DNA from: Pantoea alhagi
Lineage (GTDB): Bacteria; Pseudomonadota; Gammaproteobacteria; Enterobacterales; Enterobacteriaceae
Direction: 5' to 3'
Length of the DNA stretch: 64,000 nucleotides
NCBI RefSeq assembly: GCF_002101395.1
Contig: NZ_CP019706.1
Location: forward strand, 4,175,971-4,239,970
This document shows, in pieces, positions 59,117-64,000 of this stretch. A program made the translations under genes and the position numbers. Numbering within the stretch: position 1 is the stretch's first letter; every line of letters begins with the position of its first letter. The notes beneath the pieces were generated by a model. The model ran no database searches. It saw nothing but the letters and a program-made list of their open reading frames with translations, and had not been told where the DNA came from.

Positions 59117-60756
59117 TGTTTCGCCCTCTTCGGCTGTGGGTCTTCGCCCGGTTTAGCTTCAAATACCAGCGCGTTGCTCTTTTGATTGAGCGTCTTCAGC
59201 ACCGGTTGCAGCTCACGCAGCACCTGATCCAGTCGTTGCATATCGCCAACCAGCTTGTTGTAGGCCGGAGAGCCGGGCTGCAAACCTTTCATGCTGCGGT
59301 TCAGCTCGCGCAGCGTTTGCTGCATATCCTGCGGCAGCTGCTGCATTGAGGGGCTGGCGGTGATTTTATTCACGTTGTCCAGCGTCTTTTGCAGCTCGCG
59401 CAGGGTACGCTGGCTCTCTTTCAGCGTGCCGGTGGCCTGGTTAATCATAGGATTCAGCGGCAGATTATTGATCTTATCCAGCGCATCCATAAGCTTCTGC
59501 TGAATCTGACTCAGGCCGCCGCTAACGGTGGGAATGATCTCCAGTCCGGCAACTTTTTCCGGGCCTTTATACTGCGGCGCGTTGTCATAGAAATCGAGAT
59601 CGATATACAACGAGCCGGAAAGCAGGTTGCCGGTTTTCAACGAAGCACGCAGGCCGCGTTTTTTGCCGTCGCGCAAATGCTGGCGAATATCAAAGTCACC
59701 GCCCAGGCGGTTAACAAAGCGATCGGGTTCAATACGCACCAGAACCGGAATGCGGTAATCCGTATTCAGCGACTGTTTCCAGCCCGGAACGGTATAAGGT
59801 GCCTGTGCCACTGTTCCCAGACGGATGCCGCGGAACTCTACCGGCGCCCCTGGCTGCAGCCCACGAATCGAATCGCTAAAGAACATCAGGAAATCCAGAT
59901 GCGTGGTATACAGCGAGTCCTGGATGCTGCGCTGATCGTCATACAGATGGTATTCCGCTTTGTTTTCTGCCGGTACACCCAGCTCCCAGCCGTCAGGCAC
60001 GTCAAAACTAACGCCACCGCTGAACAGCGTGGTCAACGAGCCCATCTCCACACGCATACCGGAGGCGGACATCTCTACGGCAATGCCGCTGTCTTTCCAG
60101 AAACGCACATTTGAGGTAACCAGGCGATCGTAGGGCGCGGCGACAAACAGCTGATACTGCATTGCGCGTTTATCCGCATCAAAGCTGCTGGTTTCCACTG
60201 AACCCACGCGATAGCCGCGGAACAATACCGGATCGCCTGGATTGAGCTGGCCTGCCTTGGTGCTGTCAAGCACGATACGGATACCCTTCGCATCTGGCGG
60301 TGCCAGCGGCGGCGAATCCAGTAGTCTATATTGTTCTGGCTTTTCACCTTTACTGCCGGGCTGGAGTTCAATATAAGCGCCGGATAATAATGTACCCAGA
60401 CCGGTAATGCCTTCGCGTCCTACCTGCGGCTTAACCACCCAGAAGGCGCTGTCGCCATGCAGCAGCTTCTCCATTCCCGCGTTAAGGCGGGCTTTGATTT
60501 CTACATGATGCAAATCGTCAGTTAATACCGCGCTCTCCACCACGCCCACATCAACACTGCGGCTTTTAATGGCCGTTTTACCGCCCTCAATGCCTTCGGC
60601 ATTGGTGGTAATCAGCGTAACTTCCGGTCCCTGATGGCTGAAATGATAAAACAGGATCCAGGCACCAATCAGCACGGTCACAAGGGGAATGATCCACACC
60701 GGTGACCAGCGCTTGATCTGATCGACCTTCGCAACGCCGTGATTATTTTCCGTCAA
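59113..60756 (-). CDS. pqiB: Intermembrane MCE protein PqiB
   Basis: 547 residues (E. coli 546). An N-terminal membrane anchor (WSPVWIIPLVTVLIGAWILFYHF) is followed by three MCE domains (about 45-135, 160-270, 285-410) and a C-terminal coiled-coil needle (about 435-530, rich in Leu/Gln). PqiB hexamers bridge the periplasm and carry lipids between the membranes. In E. coli the operon is SoxS-induced by paraquat. It overlaps pqiA by 14 bases. Confidence 0.96.
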   Translation of the reverse strand: MTENNHGVAKVDQIKRWSPVWIIPLVTVLIGAWILFYHFSHQGPEVTLITTNAEGIEGGKTAIKSRSVDVGVVESAVLTDDLHHVEIKARLNAGMEKLLHGDSAFWVVKPQVGREGITGLGTLLSGAYIELQPGSKGEKPEQYRLLDSPPLAPPDAKGIRIVLDSTKAGQLNPGDPVLFRGYRVGSVETSSFDADKRAMQYQLFVAAPYDRLVTSNVRFWKDSGIAVEMSASGMRVEMGSLTTLFSGGVSFDVPDGWELGVPAENKAEYHLYDDQRSIQDSLYTTHLDFLMFFSDSIRGLQPGAPVEFRGIRLGTVAQAPYTVPGWKQSLNTDYRIPVLVRIEPDRFVNRLGGDFDIRQHLRDGKKRGLRASLKTGNLLSGSLYIDLDFYDNAPQYKGPEKVAGLEIIPTVSGGLSQIQQKLMDALDKINNLPLNPMINQATGTLKESQRTLRELQKTLDNVNKITASPSMQQLPQDMQQTLRELNRSMKGLQPGSPAYNKLVGDMQRLDQVLRELQPVLKTLNQKSNALVFEAKPGEDPQPKRAKQ

Positions 60757-62011
60757 GGCTCGGCTCCTTCAGATTATTTTCTGGTTCGCAATCCCACGTC
60801 AGACGCGGATCAAACGTCATGGCGGCAAACATAGTCAGAATGACCACCGCCGCAAACAAGAGTGCGCCTGGCGCAGGATAGATATTCATTAACTGTCCGA
60901 TACGCACCAGCGCAGAAAGTACCGCAATCACAAAAACGTCGATCATTGACCAACGTCCCACAAACTCCACCACCTCATAAATCAGATGCATTCTTTCGCT
61001 GTCTCGCCTGCCATGCCCCCGCGCATCCCAGCACAGCCAGCCAATCGCCACCATTTTCAACGAAGGCACCATAATACTGGCGATAAAAATCACCAGCGCC
61101 ACCGGATAAGAGCCATCGCTCCAGAGCAGGATCACCCCGCCCATAATATTGGAGTTCATCCTGTCGCCGAGCGCTTCGGTGACCATAATCGGCAGGATAT
61201 TGGCGGGGATGTAGATAATAATGGAGGTGAACAGCAGCGCCAGCGTCCATTGCAAACTGTGCCGCCGACGCGCATGGCCTGTGGTGCCGCAGCGTGGACA
61301 GAGAAAACGATCGGCCGGCAGCACCGCTGTACAGCATGGACAGGATCGCAGTCCCTGTTTCAGACCGCTGATGCCCGCCTGTGGCGCAGCTGGCAGCGGC
61401 GGTTCAGGCGCAATCTGACGCCATAGCCAGCGCCGATCAACACACTGAAAAGCACGCAGCTGCAGCAGACAGAATAAACACCAGGGTAAAAAACTGCTGC
61501 CGATACCAATATCGCCATAGGCCATCAGCTTAACAAAACTGACCAGCACGCCTGCGAGGAAGATTTCCGCCATTCCCCAGCTTCTGAGCTGAAACAGAAT
61601 GCGGGCGATAGCAATTTGCAGACGCTGCGGCAACGGCAGCCGATTCACCAGCAGCAGGATCGCGATCATGCAAAAGGCCGGCACCGCCTGAACAAACAGC
61701 ATAAACAGCGTGGCGAGACTGGCGTAATCTTCTGAGACCATGACCTGTGGAATTTCCATCAGGGTGATTTCACTGCTCAGGCCCGACACGTGCATATTGA
61801 CGAAAGGAAACAGGTTTGCCAGCAGCAACATAAATAGCGCAGCCAGCGCATAGCTGGAGGGCCGCTTGCGCGGCTCGCTCCAGTTAGCGGTTAGCGTAGT
61901 ATGACAGCGTGGACAGCTGGCTTTCTGACCAATGGCAACCGATGGCAACTGCGTCATCAGGTCACACTGTGGACAAAGCATCCAGTGTTGCGGGTGTTCA
62001 GCTGAACACAT
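60743..62011 (-). CDS. pqiA: Membrane protein PqiA
   Basis: 422 residues (E. coli 417). Two copies of a four-helix PqiA domain (about 48-200 and 250-400), each preceded by a Cys4 zinc ribbon: LCPQC...CPRC near residues 12-36 and CPCC...CPRC near 218-237. PqiA is the inner-membrane partner of the PqiB needle. Start at ATG 62011; uup ends 15 bases upstream. Confidence 0.96.
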   Translation of the reverse strand: MCSAEHPQHWMLCPQCDLMTQLPSVAIGQKASCPRCHTTLTANWSEPRKRPSSYALAALFMLLLANLFPFVNMHVSGLSSEITLMEIPQVMVSEDYASLATLFMLFVQAVPAFCMIAILLLVNRLPLPQRLQIAIARILFQLRSWGMAEIFLAGVLVSFVKLMAYGDIGIGSSFLPWCLFCLLQLRAFQCVDRRWLWRQIAPEPPLPAAPQAGISGLKQGLRSCPCCTAVLPADRFLCPRCGTTGHARRRHSLQWTLALLFTSIIIYIPANILPIMVTEALGDRMNSNIMGGVILLWSDGSYPVALVIFIASIMVPSLKMVAIGWLCWDARGHGRRDSERMHLIYEVVEFVGRWSMIDVFVIAVLSALVRIGQLMNIYPAPGALLFAAVVILTMFAAMTFDPRLTWDCEPENNLKEPSLDGK

Positions 62012-62026
62012 ACCCTACTCCCGATT

Positions 62027-63948
62027 TCAGCCGCCGTTCTTCAGCGATTCAAGGTATTCCCAGCGTTCAAACGCGGTTTCCAACTGCTGTTCCGCTTCTG
62101 CCAGCGCGGTCACTACCGGCTGCGTTTTTTCATGCGGCTGGGTGAAAAAGTTAGCATCCGCCATCTGCAGTTGCAGTTGCTCTATCTGATTTTCCAGCGC
62201 TTCCAGCTGTTGCGGCAGCTGGTCCAGTTCACGCTGCAGCTTATAGCTTAGTTTAGTGCCGGACGCTTTTACTTCGTTTTTAACCGTCTCGTTTTTTACT
62301 GGCTTTTCTGCTGCCGCCACGGTTTTCACCGGCGCAGCGCGACTCTGACGCGAGGCGGCGCGCTGCTGTTGCGCATCATGATAGCCGCCGACAAAGGTAC
62401 CGATATCGCCATTGCCTTCAAAGATCCAGCATTCGGTAACGGTATTATCTACAAACTGACGATCGTGGCTGACCAGCAGCACGGTACCCTGATAGCCATC
62501 AATCAGCTCTTCCAGCAGCTCCAGCGTTTCAACATCCAGGTCGTTAGTTGGCTCATCGAGAATCAACAGGTTGCTGGGCTTCAGGAACAGACGCGCCAGC
62601 AGCAGGCGGTTACGCTCTCCGCCGGAAAGCGCCCTGACCGGCGTCATCGCCCGCTTCGGATGGAACAGGAACTCCTGCAGGTAGCCCAGAACATGACGCG
62701 GCTTACCGTTTACCATTACTTCCTGTTTGCCTTCCGCAAGGTTATCCATCACGGTGCGATCCGGATCGAGGATGGCACGGTGCTGATCGAAATAGGCCAC
62801 TTCCAGTTTACTGCCGCCGTGCACGCGACCGCTGTCCGCCTTGAGCTGTCCCAGCATCAGCTTCAGTAATGTGGTCTTACCGCAGCCGTTAGGGCCAATC
62901 AGCGCAATCTTATCGCCACGCTGCACCTGCGCGCTAAAGTTTCTGACCAGCGTGCGGTCGCCAATGCTGTAATTGACATTTTCCAGTTCAAAGACGATTT
63001 TGCCGGAGCGCGACGCTTCTTCAACCTGCATCTGCGCTTTGCCCATCACCTCACGACGCTCTGAACGCTCGCGACGCAGCGCTTTCAGAGCGCGAACGCG
63101 ACCTTCGTTACGGGTACGACGTGCTTTGATACCCTGGCGGATCCAGACTTCTTCCTGTGCCAGCTTGCGGTCAAATTCAGCGTTTTGCATCTCTTCAACG
63201 CGCAGTGCTTCCTCTTTCCCTTCCAGATATTTGTCATAGTCGCCTGGCCAGGAGACCAGTTTGCCGCGATCGAGATCAACAATACGCGTTGCCATATTGC
63301 GGATAAAAGAACGGTCATGCGAAATAAAGACGATGCTGCCCTGGAAGGTTTTCAGGAAATTTTCCAGCCAGTCAATGGTTTCAATATCCAGGTGGTTAGT
63401 TGGCTCATCCAGCATCAACACGCGTGGATTACTCACCAGCGCGCGTCCCAACGCAGCTTTACGTAACCAGCCGCCGGAAAGCGACGACAGCTCAACCTCC
63501 GGCTCCAGGCCTATCTGCTGCAGCACATCGTTAATGCGCGACTCCAGCTGCCACAGATTATGGTGATCCAGCAGCGACTGCAGACGCGCCATCTCATTAA
63601 GATTTTTTTCGCTCGGGTCATCCATCACCACATGCGAAATCGCATGATAGGCTTTCAGATGCTCAGCCTGCTCGGCAACGCCTTCAGCACGAAATCATAT
63701 ACCGTGCCAGCGATATTGCGCGGCGGATCCTGTTGCAGACGCGCCACCACCAGATCCTGCTCGTAAATAATACGACCATCATCCAGCGGTTGCTCGCCGT
63801 TGATGATTTTCATCAGTGTGGATTTACCGGCGCCGTTGCGCCCGACCAGACAAACGCGTTCGTTCTCTTCGATATGCAGCTCGGCATAATTCAGCAACGG
63901 CGCATCGCTGAACGAAAGGTAGGCATTGTGAATACTAATTAGTGACAT
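62027..63948 (-). pseudogene. uup: uup (ABC-F ATPase), split by a one-base deletion
   Basis: The ABC-F protein Uup (E. coli 635 aa) is present in two pieces. The first 97-residue frame (63655-63948) carries the start and Walker A of the first ATPase, VGRNGAGKSTLMKI, and runs off after TVYDFV into unrelated residues. The rest (62027-63631) continues with MDDPSEKNLNEMARLQSLLD, both signature motifs (LSGGWLRKAALGRAL, LSGGERNRLLLARL), the second Walker A and the C-terminal coiled coil. Around 63688 the minus strand reads TTCGTG-CTGAAGG where TTCGTG-GCTGAAGG would restore one frame of 640 residues. Either the gene is inactive, or this is a sequence error; all else is intact. Uup suppresses transposon excision and acts on ribosomes and branched DNA. 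Confidence 0.93.
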
Positions 63949-63953
63949 ACAGC

Positions 63954-63998
63954 TTATTCCTTACCGGCGTGCGTAATCAGCCAGCAGTTGTGAATATG
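63954..63998 (-). CDS. rlmL: 23S rRNA methyltransferase RlmL, last codons only
   Basis: On the minus strand the frame entering at the window end reads HIHNCWLITHAGKE and stops at 63954-63956, five bases before the uup start at 63948. In E. coli rlmL lies directly upstream of uup and ends in a similar HNCWLI-type tail. Too short to judge more. Confidence 0.7.
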   Translation of the reverse strand, partial: HIHNCWLITHAGKE

Positions 63999-64000
63999 AC

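Noticed and set aside
63600..63700. Programmed ribosomal frameshift in uup
   Set aside because: There is no slippery heptamer, stimulatory stop or conserved overlap, and Uup is a single frame in other enterics; mutation or sequence error is simpler.

Overview
This window is chromosomal DNA from a member of the Enterobacterales. Nearly every gene has a close Escherichia coli counterpart. The gene set and the presence of a luxI-type gene beside sdiA fit the Erwiniaceae (Pantoea, Mixta, Erwinia and relatives) best. I infer the family from protein resemblance and gene order; the sequence alone does not let me name a species. I see no insertion sequence, prophage or CRISPR array. The window is core chromosome with a few lineage-specific insertions.

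Region by region: (1) 1-8.9 kb is an envelope block: the 3' end of lpxL, msyB, yceK, the osmoregulated periplasmic glucan genes mdoH/mdoG with divergent mdoC, then clsC and ymdB. (2) 9-18.6 kb is more accessory: a GH1-like protein with a Gln at the usual acid/base Glu, two small membrane proteins, a MarR-controlled tripartite drug pump (OMF, HlyD, MFS), an AriR/YmgB-family regulator preceded by an orphan terminator and repeated TTTTGTATA elements, a SulP anion transporter and a DUF1275 membrane protein. (3) 18.9-26.2 kb holds tRNA-Leu, tRNA-Cys and tRNA-Gly, pgsA, uvrC, uvrY, yecF, a GlpM-family gene and a complete luxI-type AHL synthase downstream of sdiA. A perfect 20-bp lux-box-like palindrome lies between luxI and sdiA. 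(4) 26.8-30.2 kb: extensin-like protein, cycA, DUF457-type membrane protein. (5) 30.3-36.3 kb: rutR and a rutABCDFG pyrimidine-degradation operon without rutE, with a RutR box and a sigma-54 promoter visible in the divergent gap. (6) 36.3-41.5 kb: EamA exporter, a 29-residue small gene, wrbA-yccJ, a succinate-semialdehyde-type dehydrogenase, and agp encoding glucose-1-phosphatase with an unusual TolA-like tail of about 150 residues. (7) 41.9-64 kb follows E. coli order closely: two tandem tRNA-Ser(UGA) genes, yccA, tusE, acyP, rlmI, hspQ, yccU, yccT/csgI, mgsA, helD, yccF, yccS, sxy/tfoX, sulA (with a SOS box), ompA, matP, ycbZ/lonH, fabA (with a FabR-like palindrome), rmf, pqiC-pqiB-pqiA, uup (broken by a one-base deletion) and the last codons of rlmL.

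Compared with E. coli, segments from about 24, 42, 23 and 22 minutes are joined, so the chromosome has been rearranged here. The points most worth following up are the intact LuxI/SdiA pair with its box, the TolA-like extension on Agp, the orphan terminator and repeats upstream of the ariR-like gene, the loss of rutE, the GH1-like acid/base substitution and the uup frameshift.
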